The notes beneath the pieces are model-generated. The model did no database searches. It was not told the origin of the DNA and saw nothing but the letters and a program-made list of their open reading frames with translations. From assembly GCF_000410515.1 (NCBI RefSeq), contig NC_021500.1, positions 3,596,001 to 3,660,000 on the forward strand: a stretch of 64,000 nt of DNA, given 5' to 3'. Below are positions 1 through 10,932 of the stretch, piece after piece. The DNA is from Enterobacter sp. R4-368. GTDB taxonomy: Bacteria > Pseudomonadota > Gammaproteobacteria > Enterobacterales > Enterobacteriaceae. The position numbers and the translations under genes were made by a program. The first letter of the stretch is position 1; every line of letters starts with the position of its first letter.

Positions 1-713
1 GCCCGACACCGCAATCCTGGCTGGACAAAGCACGCGATCCATCAATGCTGCCGCTGCTGCTTACCGATCATATGGTGTGTGAACTGAAAGCGGCGCAAAC
101 CGCCATGCTGCTGGTGCGCCGTTATGTGGCGGATAAAAGCGGGTCGGACGCGCTACTGGCGTGGCTGAAACCGTATGAAGAATTTACCTTTCGCGAAGGA
201 CCGGAGCCGGATTTTGTCGCGTTGCATAAGCAGATTGGCAAAAGCGTGATGCCGCAAACGGACGATGCCTGGGGCCAGGCGCTGATTGATAGCATGGTGC
301 TGCTGATCAAAGAGGAGTTGCACCACTTCTGGCAGGTGCGGGAAGCGATGCTCGCCCGTAACATTCCCTACGTGAAAATTACCGCCAGCCGTTATGCGAA
401 AGGGATGCTCAAAGAGGTTCGCACGCATGAACCGCTGACATTGGTCGATAAGTTAATCTGCGGCGCCTATATCGAAGCGCGTTCCTGCGAGCGTTTTGCT
501 GCACTGGCGCCGTGGCTTGACGATGACTTGCAGAAATTTTACCTGTCGTTGCTGCGTTCAGAAGCGCGCCACTATCAGGATTACCTGGCGCTGGCGCAGC
601 AGATTTCGACTACGGATATCAGCCCGCGCGTACGCCATTTCGGTGAAGTGGAAGCGGCGCTTATCTCCACACCGGATGCGGAGTTTCGTTTTCACAGCGG
701 CGTACCGGTGTAA
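1..713 (+). CDS. miaE: tRNA-(ms2io6A37) hydroxylase MiaE, 5'-truncated by window edge
   Basis: MiaE hydroxylates the isopentenyl group of ms2i6A at position 37 of tRNAs reading U-starting codons, using a carboxylate-bridged di-iron centre. Two helix motifs that supply iron ligands are visible, KEELHHF and SEARHYQD. The reading frame is open back to base 3, and the residues before the first internal ATG at 45 (PTPQSWLDKARDP) match the family's N-terminus as I recall it. The true start therefore lies upstream of the window and ATG 45 is internal. E. coli K-12 lacks miaE while Salmonella, Klebsiella and Enterobacter have it here. Identification is by recalled similarity and gene order. Confidence 0.93.
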   Translation, partial: PTPQSWLDKARDPSMLPLLLTDHMVCELKAAQTAMLLVRRYVADKSGSDALLAWLKPYEEFTFREGPEPDFVALHKQIGKSVMPQTDDAWGQALIDSMVLLIKEELHHFWQVREAMLARNIPYVKITASRYAKGMLKEVRTHEPLTLVDKLICGAYIEARSCERFAALAPWLDDDLQKFYLSLLRSEARHYQDYLALAQQISTTDISPRVRHFGEVEAALISTPDAEFRFHSGVPV

Positions 714-733
714 AACGCCGGTACGCGTTGGCG

Positions 734-1237
734 TCACAGCGTTTTCAGCATCCGCACTTCACAGTCTACGTGACCGGTGCAGCCGAGCGGGCCGTCGATA
801 TGCTCAAAACCAAGGTGCTCATAAAGCCCAATGGCATCGGTCAGAAATGCAGTGGTTTCCAGATAACAACGGCTAAAGCCCTGCGCTCGGGCATGTTCCA
901 GCGCCATTAGCGCCAGTTTCTTCGCCAGCCCTTGCCCACGCGCGCTGGGCAGGAAATACATCTTTTGCAGTTCGCAGATATCCGGCTCGCTACATTTCAG
1001 CGGTGCGACGCCGCCGCCGCCCACGACTTCGCCGTTTTGCTCCACCACCCAATAGGCGCAACCCGGTCGGTTATAAAGCTGATAGAGCTCATCCAGTTCG
1101 GGGTCGGCAACGGTGTAGCCTTTATCGGCAGTGAGGCCATATTCCGCAGATACCTGGCGGATCACAGATGCGATTGCTGCGTTGTCGGCGGCAGCAATCC
1201 GGCGCATTTTTACCTCTACCGGCGCGGTCACATTCAT
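734..1237 (-). CDS. yjgM: GNAT-family N-acetyltransferase YjgM
   Basis: This 167-residue protein has a GNAT fold. The acetyl-CoA pyrophosphate-binding motif A is visible as [11 protein letters not shown] near residues 98-108, followed by the usual helix and the C-terminal LYEHLGF segment. The substrate is not known from sequence; E. coli YjgM has been treated as an amino-group acetyltransferase of unsettled specificity. It is convergent with miaE and divergent from yjgN, as in E. coli. Confidence 0.9.
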   Translation of the reverse strand: MNVTAPVEVKMRRIAAADNAAIASVIRQVSAEYGLTADKGYTVADPELDELYQLYNRPGCAYWVVEQNGEVVGGGGVAPLKCSEPDICELQKMYFLPSARGQGLAKKLALMALEHARAQGFSRCYLETTAFLTDAIGLYEHLGFEHIDGPLGCTGHVDCEVRMLKTL

Positions 1238-1433
1238 CTCTGCACTCTGTTTTCGGGGTTATAAGCTGATCCTGCTTAATACCACTACAGGGGCGTTCTG
1301 GCAAGACCAGGAATATTGGGCGCTATTTTTTTGACCGGCAGCTATTTAGACTTAATAGTGGAGATAACCATTTCGCAATATTGTTATGGTTGACTGCCTT
1401 TTTCCTGGCTTCTTTTTTTCGATAAGGATTGTT

Positions 1434-2636
1434 ATGACTCCCGAAACTCATGGTTCCGTGGCGGTTCCCGTGCGCCGTTTTCTCTTTCAGGGCAGCGGGA
1501 AAGGCTATTTCGTGGTTTGGCTGGTTAATATTTTACTGACCTTAATAACGCTGGGGTTATATTTGCCGTGGGCGTTAGTGCGCGCGCGTCGTTATTTTTA
1601 TGAGAATACTGAACTTAGCGGTGCGCGTTTTTCTTATCACGCGACCGGGCGTTCTATTTTTGTCGGCTGGCTCTGCCTGCTGGTGCTGTATGTGATTTTC
1701 TTTATTAATGTGGCCTACCAGAACGTGCTGTTACAGCTCTGTATGATGGGGCTGTTCCTGATTTTCTTCCCGTGGTTGATTACTCAGGGCCTGCGTTATC
1801 AAATGCTGATGACAGAGATTAACGGTGTGCGTTTTAATTTCTACGCCAGTCCGTTGCGTGCCTGGTGGGTGATGATGGGATGCCCGTTGCTGGTTATTAT
1901 CGCCTCGGTGGTGGTGTTCTCCCTCTTTGTGACGTCTGCATTAAGTAGCGGCTCATATGGCGCTATTTCTGTGATAATTGGTATCGGTACATTGGTATTG
2001 CTGCTGGGGATTGCCATTATGCAGGGCGTATATGTTGCGCAATGGTTTAGCATGCTGATTAATAATTTGCAGTACGGCAAACTGAAATTCTCCGCTGAAA
2101 TTTCAATGAAAAAATGCATCACCATTGTGGTGCTATCGATGCTGCTGTTTGTACCGTTTATTTTGCTGGTAATGGTACTGGTTATGCCGTCACTGATGAC
2201 TCTGCAAGAGAATGCCTACGCAGCAGGTGGCGATCCGGAACAATTAGCGATGATGATGGGGCCGATTTACGGCAAATTGGTGCTGAGCTATTTGATCTAT
2301 ATTGCCGGGGCGATAGTCTGCTTCCTTTTCGCGTTTGTGAAACTGCGCGCCTATATTTACGGGCAACTGACGCTGGAAGGGAACATTCGTTTCTCCTCGA
2401 CGGTGGCGATGGGGCGTATGTTCTGGATTTCCATTACCAATATGCTGGTGTGTGGCGTCACGCTGTTCCTGGCATGGCCGTGGGCGAAAGTGCGTATGAC
2501 CCGTTATTTACTGGAAAATACCCATGTTCATGGTGACCTGGAAGCGCTGACGCTGGAAGACCATGGTGTGCAGCCCGCAAAAGATCCGGCGAACCTGCTG
2601 GCTCGCGGTTTGTCGTTCTACCCGGCGGTACTGTAA
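1434..2636 (+). CDS. yjgN: DUF898 inner-membrane protein YjgN
   Basis: A 400-residue polytopic membrane protein of the DUF898 family. Several hydrophobic segments alternate with repeated motifs such as LGLYLPWALVRARRYFYENT near the N-terminus and FLAWPWAKVRMTRYLLENT near the C-terminus, which suggest an internal duplication. I chose the ATG at 1434 because it follows a good AAGGA ribosome site and gives the family N-terminus; the frame could open at 1386 but that adds an atypical leader. The function is unknown. A REP element and the valS terminator follow. Confidence 0.9.
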   Translation: MTPETHGSVAVPVRRFLFQGSGKGYFVVWLVNILLTLITLGLYLPWALVRARRYFYENTELSGARFSYHATGRSIFVGWLCLLVLYVIFFINVAYQNVLLQLCMMGLFLIFFPWLITQGLRYQMLMTEINGVRFNFYASPLRAWWVMMGCPLLVIIASVVVFSLFVTSALSSGSYGAISVIIGIGTLVLLLGIAIMQGVYVAQWFSMLINNLQYGKLKFSAEISMKKCITIVVLSMLLFVPFILLVMVLVMPSLMTLQENAYAAGGDPEQLAMMMGPIYGKLVLSYLIYIAGAIVCFLFAFVKLRAYIYGQLTLEGNIRFSSTVAMGRMFWISITNMLVCGVTLFLAWPWAKVRMTRYLLENTHVHGDLEALTLEDHGVQPAKDPANLLARGLSFYPAVL

Positions 2637-2649
2637 TTCGGGAAAACTT

Positions 2650-2681
2650 GCCGGATGGCGGTGACGCCTTATCTGGCCTGC
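2650..2681 (+). repeat. REP (PU) element
   Basis: Downstream of yjgN the sequence matches the enterobacterial REP consensus: GCCGGATGGCGG, a short loop, then CGCCTTATCTGGC, forming an imperfect stem. Such elements typically sit between convergent genes, as here between yjgN and valS. Confidence 0.85.
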
Positions 2682-2717
2682 AAAATAAAAAAGCCGGGCA
2701 GCGATGCCCGGCTTTTT
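2682..2717. terminator. Bidirectional rho-independent terminator between yjgN and valS
   Basis: An 8-bp GC-rich stem GCCGGGCA / TGCCCGGC (2693-2700 and 2705-2712) with a GCGA tetraloop is flanked by an A-run on the left and a T-run on the right. It can end both yjgN (plus) and valS (minus) transcripts. Confidence 0.9.
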
Positions 2718-2731
2718 CTTATGCGCGGTGA

Positions 2732-5587
2732 TTACAGCGCGGCGATAACCGCCTGCTGCTCAATCAGCTTCGCTTTTGCTTCCGCATAGCCATCCAGCTT
2801 CTCGCGCTCTTTGGCAATTACCGCTTCCGGCGCGCGCGCCACGAAACCTTCGTTGCCCAGTTTGCTTTCGATGCGGCCAATTTCCTGCTCAACTTTCGCC
2901 ACTTCTTTCGCCAGACGCGCCAGCTCCGCCTCTTTGTCGATAAGACCCAGCATCGGGATCAGCAGCTCTGCGCCATCAACGATTTTGGTTACCGAAACCG
3001 GGCCTTTATCGTCGGCAGGCAGAATGGTAATGCTCTCCAGACGCGCCAGCGTTTGCAGGAAGCTCAGGTTGTCGTTCACACGGCGCTTCGCGTCCTCGCT
3101 CGCGCTACGCAGCAGCAGCTCCAGCGGTTTCCCCGGCGCGATGTTCATTTCGGCGCGAATGTTACGTACCGCGATGATCGCCTGCTTCAGCCACTCGGTG
3201 TCTGCCAGCGCTTTCTCATCCACCTGCGCCGCGTCGTACTGCGGGAACGGCTGCAGCATGATGGTGTCGGCGGTAATGCCTTTCAGCACTTTCACGCGCT
3301 GCCAGATGGTTTCAGTGATAAACGGAATGATCGGATGAGCAAGGCGCAGCAGACCTTCCAGCACGGTGACCAGCGTGTTGCGGGTACCGCGCAGTTCCGC
3401 TTCAGCACCACCGTTCATTACCGGTTTGGTCAGCTCCAGATACCAGTCGCAGAACTGGTTCCAGGTGAACTCATACAAAATGCCTGCGGCGATATCGAAG
3501 CGGAAGTTATCCAGCGCCTCACGGTAGGCTTTGATGGTCTGGTTGAATTCCGCGAGGATCCAGCGGTCTGCCAGCGACAGCACCATTTCGCCGCCGTTGA
3601 AGCCGCAATCCTGATCTTCGGTGTTCATCAGTACAAAGCGGCTGGCGTTCCACAGCTTGTTACAGAAGTTACGGTAACCTTCCAGGCGCTTCATATCCCA
3701 GTTGATGTCACGACCGGTAGAAGCTAGCGCCGCGAGGGTGAAGCGCAGGGCGTCGGTGCCGTGCGGTTCAATGCCGTCCGGGAACTGTTTCTCGGTGCGC
3801 TTGCGGATTTTCTCTGCCAGCTGCGGCTGCATCATGTTACCGGTGCGTTTTTCCAGCAGATCCGCCAGCGAAATACCGTCAACCATATCCAGCGGGTCAA
3901 TGACGTTGCCCTTGGATTTGGACATCTTCTGGCCTTCGTCGTCGCGGATAAGACCGGTCATATAGACCGTTTTAAACGGCACCTGCGGCTTGCCATTTTC
4001 ATCTTTGATGAAGTGCATGGTCATCATGATCATGCGCGCAATCCAGAAGAAGATGATGTCGAAGCCAGAAACCATCACGCTGGTCGGGTGGAACTGGCGC
4101 AGCGCGTCGGTGTTTTCCGGCCAGCCGAGGGTCGAGAAGGTCCACAGCGCGGAGGAGAACCAGGTATCCAGCACGTCATCGTCCTGGCGCAGGGCAACAT
4201 CGGCGGCCAGATTGTTTTCCTGGCGCACTTCCTCTTCGTTGCGGCCAACATAAACGTTGCCGTCGTTGTCGTACCACGCCGGAATACGGTGACCCCACCA
4301 CAACTGGCGGGAGATACACCAGTCCTGAATGTCGCGCATCCAGGAGAAATACATGTTTTCGTACTGTTTCGGCACGAACTGGATATCGCCGTTTTCCACC
4401 GCTTCTACCGCCGGTTTCGCCAGCACATCCGCACGGACGTACCACTGGTCGGTGAGCATCGGTTCGATAACCACGCCGCCGCGATCGCCGTACGGAACGG
4501 TCAGGTCGTGCGGTTTGATCTCTTCCAGCAGGCCAAGCGCGTCCACCGCCGCGACAATCGCTTTACGCGCGGCAAAACGCTCCAGCTTCTGAAACTCAGC
4601 CGGGATATCCGCCGGGTAAACGTCGGATTCATTGCCGTTAGTGTCATATACCTGCGCGCTTTCACGGATATCGCCGTCAAAGGTCAGGATGTTGATCATC
4701 GGCAGCTTGTGGCGACGGCCGACTTCATAGTCGTTAAAGTCGTGCGCCGGGGTGATTTTCACGCAGCCGGTGCCTTTTTCCATGTCGGCGTGTTCGTCGC
4801 CGACAATCGGAATACGGCGGTTGACCAGCGGCAACACCACGAATTTGCCAATCAGATCTTTGTAGCGCGGATCTTCCGGGTTCACCGCCACGCCGGTATC
4901 ACCGAGCAGGGTTTCCGGACGCGTAGTGGCAACTACCAGATAATCTTTACCGTCGGCGGTTTTCGCGCCGTCAGCCAGCGGGTAGCGGATATGCCACATT
5001 GAGCCTTTCGACTCGCGGTTTTCCACTTCCAGATCGGAAATCGCCGTGCGCAGTTTCGGGTCCCAGTTCACCAGGCGTTTGCCGCGGTAAATCAGGTCTT
5101 CTTTATACAGGCGGACGAACACTTCTTTTACGGCGTTAGAAAGGCCTTCGTCCATGGTGAAACGCTCGCGCTCCCAGTCCACGGAGTTGCCGAGACGGCG
5201 CATCTGGTTGGTGATGGTGCCGCCCGATTCCGCCTTCCACTGCCAGATTTTGTCGATAAAGGCGTCACGGCCGTAGTCGTGGCGGGTTTTACCTTCTTCC
5301 GCGGCAATTTTACGCTCCACCACCATCTGGGTCGCGATACCGGCGTGGTCGGTACCGACCTGCCACAGGGTGTTTTTGCCCTGCATGCGCTGGTAACGGA
5401 TCATGGTATCCATGATGGTCTGCTGGAAGGCGTGGCCCATATGCAAACTGCCGGTGACGTTCGGCGGCGGGATCATGATGCAGAAGCTTTCCTGGCTTTC
5501 ATCACCGTTCGGTTTGAAATAGCCCTGCTTTTCCCACTGCTCGTACAGCGGCTGTTCGATATCTTTGGGGTTGTATGTCTTTTCCAT
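2732..5587 (-). CDS. valS: Valyl-tRNA synthetase
   Basis: Charges tRNA-Val with valine in the cytoplasm. The 951-residue length is normal. The class I signatures are present: HMGH (in [16 protein letters not shown], near residue 50) and KMSKS ([12 protein letters not shown], near residue 555). Between them is the editing domain, and the C-terminus is the coiled-coil tRNA-binding arm. Its start codon overlaps the holC stop by one base, so the two are translationally coupled, as in E. coli. Confidence 0.98.
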   Translation of the reverse strand: MEKTYNPKDIEQPLYEQWEKQGYFKPNGDESQESFCIMIPPPNVTGSLHMGHAFQQTIMDTMIRYQRMQGKNTLWQVGTDHAGIATQMVVERKIAAEEGKTRHDYGRDAFIDKIWQWKAESGGTITNQMRRLGNSVDWERERFTMDEGLSNAVKEVFVRLYKEDLIYRGKRLVNWDPKLRTAISDLEVENRESKGSMWHIRYPLADGAKTADGKDYLVVATTRPETLLGDTGVAVNPEDPRYKDLIGKFVVLPLVNRRIPIVGDEHADMEKGTGCVKITPAHDFNDYEVGRRHKLPMINILTFDGDIRESAQVYDTNGNESDVYPADIPAEFQKLERFAARKAIVAAVDALGLLEEIKPHDLTVPYGDRGGVVIEPMLTDQWYVRADVLAKPAVEAVENGDIQFVPKQYENMYFSWMRDIQDWCISRQLWWGHRIPAWYDNDGNVYVGRNEEEVRQENNLAADVALRQDDDVLDTWFSSALWTFSTLGWPENTDALRQFHPTSVMVSGFDIIFFWIARMIMMTMHFIKDENGKPQVPFKTVYMTGLIRDDEGQKMSKSKGNVIDPLDMVDGISLADLLEKRTGNMMQPQLAEKIRKRTEKQFPDGIEPHGTDALRFTLAALASTGRDINWDMKRLEGYRNFCNKLWNASRFVLMNTEDQDCGFNGGEMVLSLADRWILAEFNQTIKAYREALDNFRFDIAAGILYEFTWNQFCDWYLELTKPVMNGGAEAELRGTRNTLVTVLEGLLRLAHPIIPFITETIWQRVKVLKGITADTIMLQPFPQYDAAQVDEKALADTEWLKQAIIAVRNIRAEMNIAPGKPLELLLRSASEDAKRRVNDNLSFLQTLARLESITILPADDKGPVSVTKIVDGAELLIPMLGLIDKEAELARLAKEVAKVEQEIGRIESKLGNEGFVARAPEAVIAKEREKLDGYAEAKAKLIEQQAVIAAL

Positions 5588-6030
5588 TATTTCCAGGTTG
5601 CCGTGTTCAGGTTGAAACCAGCCATGCGGTACGCTTTATAGCGTTCGCGCGCCAGTTGTTTCAGAGAATCTTCGTGAGGAACGAAGTCTATCACTTCTGT
5701 GAAAGCGGTGGCAAAATCTGCAAATTCCGCGCGCAGGCTGATCAAAATATCGCGCGGGCTGCTGTTGCGTTTTTGAGGCCAGGCCAGCTCCACTGGCGCA
5801 CCGCCGCGAGGTCCTTCGCCTGCCAGGTTGTGCGGGACAAAGCTCTCCGCCGGGCGCGCCCACAGCGCTTCATCCAGACGAATAGCTTGTTGCTCATCGG
5901 CACAGGCAATCAGCACGCGTTTACCGTTACGCCAACGTTCTGCGGCAATTTCACACACCAGTTGTTCGACGGCGCTTAAGCCATCCTGTTGGGTATCATT
6001 ATCCAGAAGGTAGAACGTCGCATTTTTCAT
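5587..6030 (-). CDS. holC: DNA polymerase III chi subunit
   Basis: The chi subunit of the clamp-loader complex, which contacts single-stranded DNA-binding protein and, with psi, links it to the polymerase III holoenzyme. The 147-residue length and the start [12 protein letters not shown] are characteristic. It lies just upstream of valS with a one-base overlap, the standard enterobacterial arrangement. Confidence 0.97.
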   Translation of the reverse strand: MKNATFYLLDNDTQQDGLSAVEQLVCEIAAERWRNGKRVLIACADEQQAIRLDEALWARPAESFVPHNLAGEGPRGGAPVELAWPQKRNSSPRDILISLRAEFADFATAFTEVIDFVPHEDSLKQLARERYKAYRMAGFNLNTATWK

Positions 6031-6288
6031 ATATGGGGCTTTTGGTTGAGGATTTAAACGCTATTGCTGTCGGTCTTTCACGCTGCCTCTTTGTTGGCTG
6101 CGAATAGTCGGCCCATCCCCGGGCCTCGCCCTCAAGGGGCCGCTGCAGGCAGCGTTCAAATCTGCTCCCGGCAGATTTGTGGCGCACCCCGGTCACATAG
6201 TTATCTATGCTGCCGGGGATTTGCTCAGTTGCCGCGCGATGCAACGCGAAATCTATTGGGTATTGAATTCAGCATTGCTGAGGCTCCA
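6031..6288. repeat. holC-pepA intergenic region with a complex enterobacterial-type repeat
   Basis: No gene is seen here. A 9-bp perfect hairpin (CAAATCTGC / GCAGATTTG, 6157-6179) is followed by a compound hairpin (CCCCGG / CCGGGG enclosing CATAG / CTATG, 6187-6218). After that comes a stretch around 6231-6260 resembling an intergenic repeat I recall from Klebsiella and Enterobacter genomes. This may act in transcript processing or termination. A genome-wide self-search would settle whether it is a repeat family. Confidence 0.5.
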
Positions 6289-6317
6289 GGCCGGATAAGG
6301 CGTAGCCGCCATCCGGC
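6289..6317 (-). repeat. REP element downstream of pepA
   Basis: Read on the minus strand this is GCCGGATGGCGG ... CGCCTTATCCGGC, a near-consensus REP. It lies immediately 3' of pepA, where REP sequences commonly stabilise mRNA ends. Confidence 0.88.
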
Positions 6318-6344
6318 AAACACAGCTATCCGGCCTTATGAGGC

Positions 6345-7859
<1,515 letters not shown>

Positions 7860-8123
7860 CTACGCTCCTGAATCTTAAAGACAACGGCGGCGGCTACGGA
7901 TAGAATTGCAAGCTTTCGTAACTCGTGTCCGCTGTTGCGGTGACTTCGTGTTAATCTTAATGTTACTTCGGTTTCGGCACGTCAAAATCGGGTCTTACGC
8001 GCGTATCCGCTGAGTATATTAATCTTAGCGATCATTTCGACGACTCAAGAGAATAAATGACGTTTAAGCCATGAAACAAGCTATTTTCCAGCAAAAACAC
8101 TGGTTTTTACGGGCGTATTTAAA

Positions 8124-9224
8124 GTGATAATCATAAGATATCTGGTACGGGAGACGCTAAAAAGCCAGCTTGCGATCCTATTCATCCTGCTTCTGATTTT
8201 CTTTTGTCAGAAACTGGTCAGGATTTTAGGCGCAGCCGCTGATGGCGAAATCCCGACGAACCTCGTGCTCTCACTGCTGGGGCTGGGCGTGCCGGAAATG
8301 GCGCAGCTTATCCTGCCGTTGAGTCTGTTCCTCGGTCTGTTGATGACGCTGGGCAAACTTTATACCGAAAGTGAAATCACCGTGATGCACGCCTGCGGCC
8401 TGAGCCGCGCGGTATTGGTGAAAGCGGCGATGATCCTCGCGTTGTTCACCGGCATTGTCGCTGCGGTCAACGTTATGTGGGCGGGCCCGTGGTCTTCCCG
8501 CCATCAGGATCAGGTGCTTGCCGACGCGAAAGCGAACCCCGGCATGGCGGCGCTGGCACAAGGGCAATTCCAGCAGGCGACGGATGGCAATTCGGTGCTG
8601 TTTATCGAAGGCGTTGAGGGCAAAAACTTCAAGAATGTCTTCCTGGCGCAGATTCGTACTAAAGGTTCCGCCCGTCCATCAGTCGTCGTGGCGGATTCCG
8701 GACATCTCTCGCAGCACAAAGATGGCTCTCAGGTGGTGACGCTCAATACCGGTACCCGTTTTGAAGGCACCGCCATGCTGCGCGATTTCCGCATCACTGA
8801 TTTCCAGAACTATCAGGCGATTATTGGCCACCAGGCGGTGGCGCTCGATCCGTCAGATACCGAGCAGATGGACATGCGCACGCTATTCAAAACCGATACG
8901 CCGCGCGCGCGCGCCGAACTGCACTGGCGCTTAACGCTGGTGTTTACGGTCGTTATGATGGCGCTGATGGTAGTGCCGCTGAGCGTGGTCAACCCGCGTC
9001 AGGGCCGCGTACTGTCGATGCTCCCCGCCATGCTGCTTTATCTGGTCTTCTTCCTGCTGCAAACCACGCTGCGCTCGAACGGTGCGAAAGGCAAACTCGA
9101 TCCGTTGGTGTGGATGTGGCTGGTAAACCTGGCCTATTTAGCGCTGGCTGTGGTGCTGAACTTGTGGGATACGGTGCCAATGCGCCGGGTTCGCGCCCGT
9201 TTTACGCGTAAAGGAGCGCTATAA
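8124..9224 (+). CDS. lptF: LPS export permease LptF
   Basis: An inner-membrane component of the LptB2FG ABC transporter that extracts lipopolysaccharide from the inner membrane. The 366 residues contain N- and C-terminal pairs of transmembrane segments around a periplasmic jellyroll domain. The start is a GTG at 8124, giving the typical MIIIRYLVRET opening. The stop overlaps the lptG start by one base, so the two are an operon. Confidence 0.97.
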   Translation: MIIIRYLVRETLKSQLAILFILLLIFFCQKLVRILGAAADGEIPTNLVLSLLGLGVPEMAQLILPLSLFLGLLMTLGKLYTESEITVMHACGLSRAVLVKAAMILALFTGIVAAVNVMWAGPWSSRHQDQVLADAKANPGMAALAQGQFQQATDGNSVLFIEGVEGKNFKNVFLAQIRTKGSARPSVVVADSGHLSQHKDGSQVVTLNTGTRFEGTAMLRDFRITDFQNYQAIIGHQAVALDPSDTEQMDMRTLFKTDTPRARAELHWRLTLVFTVVMMALMVVPLSVVNPRQGRVLSMLPAMLLYLVFFLLQTTLRSNGAKGKLDPLVWMWLVNLAYLALAVVLNLWDTVPMRRVRARFTRKGAL

Positions 9225-10306
9225 TGCAGGCTTTTGGCGTACTTGACCGCTATATCGGTAAAACCATTTTCACCACCATCATGATGACGCTGTTTATGCT
9301 GGTGTCGCTCTCCGGCATTATCAAGTTTGTCGATCAGCTGAAAAAAGCAGGCCAGGGGAGCTATGACGCGCTGGGCGCCGGGATGTACACCATTCTCAGC
9401 ATCCCGAAAGATATTCAGATCTTCTTCCCGATGGCGGCGCTGCTTGGCGCGCTGTTAGGGCTGGGCATGCTGGCGCAGCGCAGCGAGCTGGTGGTCATGC
9501 AGGCTTCCGGCTACACCCGCATGCAGGTGGCGCTGTCGGTAATGAAAACCGCTATTCCGCTGGTGCTGCTGACCATGGCGATTGGCGAGTGGGTCGCGCC
9601 GCAGGGTGAGCAAATGGCGCGTAACCAGCGTGCGCAGTCGATGTATGGCGGCTCGCTGCTCTCCACGCAGTCAGGTTTGTGGGCGAAAGATGGTAATAAC
9701 TTTATCTATATTGAGCGTGTAAAAGGCGACGATGAACTCGGCGGCGTGAGCATTTATGCCTTCAATAAAGAGCGTCGTTTGCAGTCGGTGCGTTATGCCG
9801 CGTCGGCGAAGTTCGATCCGCAGGAGAAACTCTGGCGACTGTCGCAGGTTGATGAATCTAACCTGACGGACCCGAAACAAGTTACCGGTGCGCAAACCGT
9901 GAGTGGCACCTGGAAAACGAACCTGACGCCGGACAAACTTGGCGTGGTGGCGCTGGATCCGGACGCGCTCTCGATCAGCGGTTTGCACAACTACGTGAAG
10001 TACCTCAAATCGAGTGGCCAGGATTCCGGGCGCTACCAGCTCAATATGTGGAGCAAAATCTTCCAGCCGCTGTCCGTGGCGGTGATGATGCTGATGGCGC
10101 TGTCGTTTATCTTCGGGCCGCTGCGTAGCGTGGCGATGGGCGTACGTGTTGTCACCGGTATCAGTTTCGGCTTTGTCTTCTACGTGCTGGATCAGATTTT
10201 CGGCCCGTTGACGCTGGTGTACGGCATCCCGCCAGTCGTCGGCGCGCTGTTGCCGAGCGCCAGCTTTTTCCTCATTAGTCTGTGGCTGATGACGCGAAAA
10301 AGCTAG
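9224..10306 (+). CDS. lptG: LPS export permease LptG
   Basis: Partner of LptF in the LPS extractor; 360 residues with the same six-helix plus periplasmic domain plan. The opening FGVLDRYIGKTIF is characteristic of enterobacterial LptG. It is translationally coupled to lptF and is followed by a strong terminator at 10319. Confidence 0.97.
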   Translation: MQAFGVLDRYIGKTIFTTIMMTLFMLVSLSGIIKFVDQLKKAGQGSYDALGAGMYTILSIPKDIQIFFPMAALLGALLGLGMLAQRSELVVMQASGYTRMQVALSVMKTAIPLVLLTMAIGEWVAPQGEQMARNQRAQSMYGGSLLSTQSGLWAKDGNNFIYIERVKGDDELGGVSIYAFNKERRLQSVRYAASAKFDPQEKLWRLSQVDESNLTDPKQVTGAQTVSGTWKTNLTPDKLGVVALDPDALSISGLHNYVKYLKSSGQDSGRYQLNMWSKIFQPLSVAVMMLMALSFIFGPLRSVAMGVRVVTGISFGFVFYVLDQIFGPLTLVYGIPPVVGALLPSASFFLISLWLMTRKS

Positions 10307-10318
10307 TTGATACCTGAA

Positions 10319-10347
10319 AAGAGAGGCTGAGGCCTCTCTTCTTTTTT
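10319..10347 (+). terminator. Rho-independent terminator after lptG
   Basis: A stem AAGAGAGGC / GCCTCTCTT with a TGAG loop is followed by CTTTTTT. It lies 12 bases after the lptG stop. Confidence 0.88.
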
Positions 10348-10363
10348 CTGCAAGGAGCACCGC

Positions 10364-10846
10364 ATGTTGATACGCGCAGCAACGCATCTCTCAGCCATGA
10401 TTGTCTCTTGTTTGTTGAGTACGCTGGTTACCATAGCAATGCTTGGCGCGCAGTGGGCGCTTTCCATGCTCAGCGATAGTGCGGTGCTGGTACTTGAACT
10501 GCTGGTGGCCATTATTGCGCTGAGCCTGGTACGCTGGCTGATCCAGCGAGCGGATGCGCTGGCGCAGCAGGTTGGCACCGTGCGACGCGGTTCGCCGCAA
10601 GAGTCGCAGGCAGACCGGGTGCTCGCCCGTTTTAGCGCGGCGGAAAACACGCTGAGCAGTCTGTGGGGCGTTTTTTCACTTCCGGCCATCGCCGGGTTCT
10701 TTCTGCTGGATTCGCATATTGCCAGGTATCTGCACGCTGCGTTGCTGGTACTGGCGATTATCGGCGCGATTGTGCTGGGCAACCGTCTCGACACGCTGCG
10801 CAACCTGCGCGGATACGCGGTGGATTTTGGTCGCAAAGCACCGTAA
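10364..10846 (+). CDS. Small polytopic membrane protein of unknown function
   Basis: This 160-residue protein has a good AAGGAG ribosome site before ATG 10364. About four hydrophobic segments are visible (residues about 10-30, 38-58, 100-118, 122-142), with a charged cytoplasmic-type loop at about 63-95. I do not recognise the family. It is a single gene between lptG and the kinase gene and is not part of the E. coli K-12 layout at this site. Confidence 0.75.
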   Translation: MLIRAATHLSAMIVSCLLSTLVTIAMLGAQWALSMLSDSAVLVLELLVAIIALSLVRWLIQRADALAQQVGTVRRGSPQESQADRVLARFSAAENTLSSLWGVFSLPAIAGFFLLDSHIARYLHAALLVLAIIGAIVLGNRLDTLRNLRGYAVDFGRKAP

Positions 10847-10932
10847 AACCCATTCAGTAAAATCTGTTCTTTACCCCGTCCCGCACCGCGCGGGCTATGC
10901 TTGAGGAACGATTCACAACTTTTTGGAATATT

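Noticed and set aside
3761..5002. A 413-codon plus-strand open frame inside valS
   Set aside because: It is antisense to a certain gene, has no ribosome site and no recognisable domain. High-GC coding regions often leave such mirror frames open.
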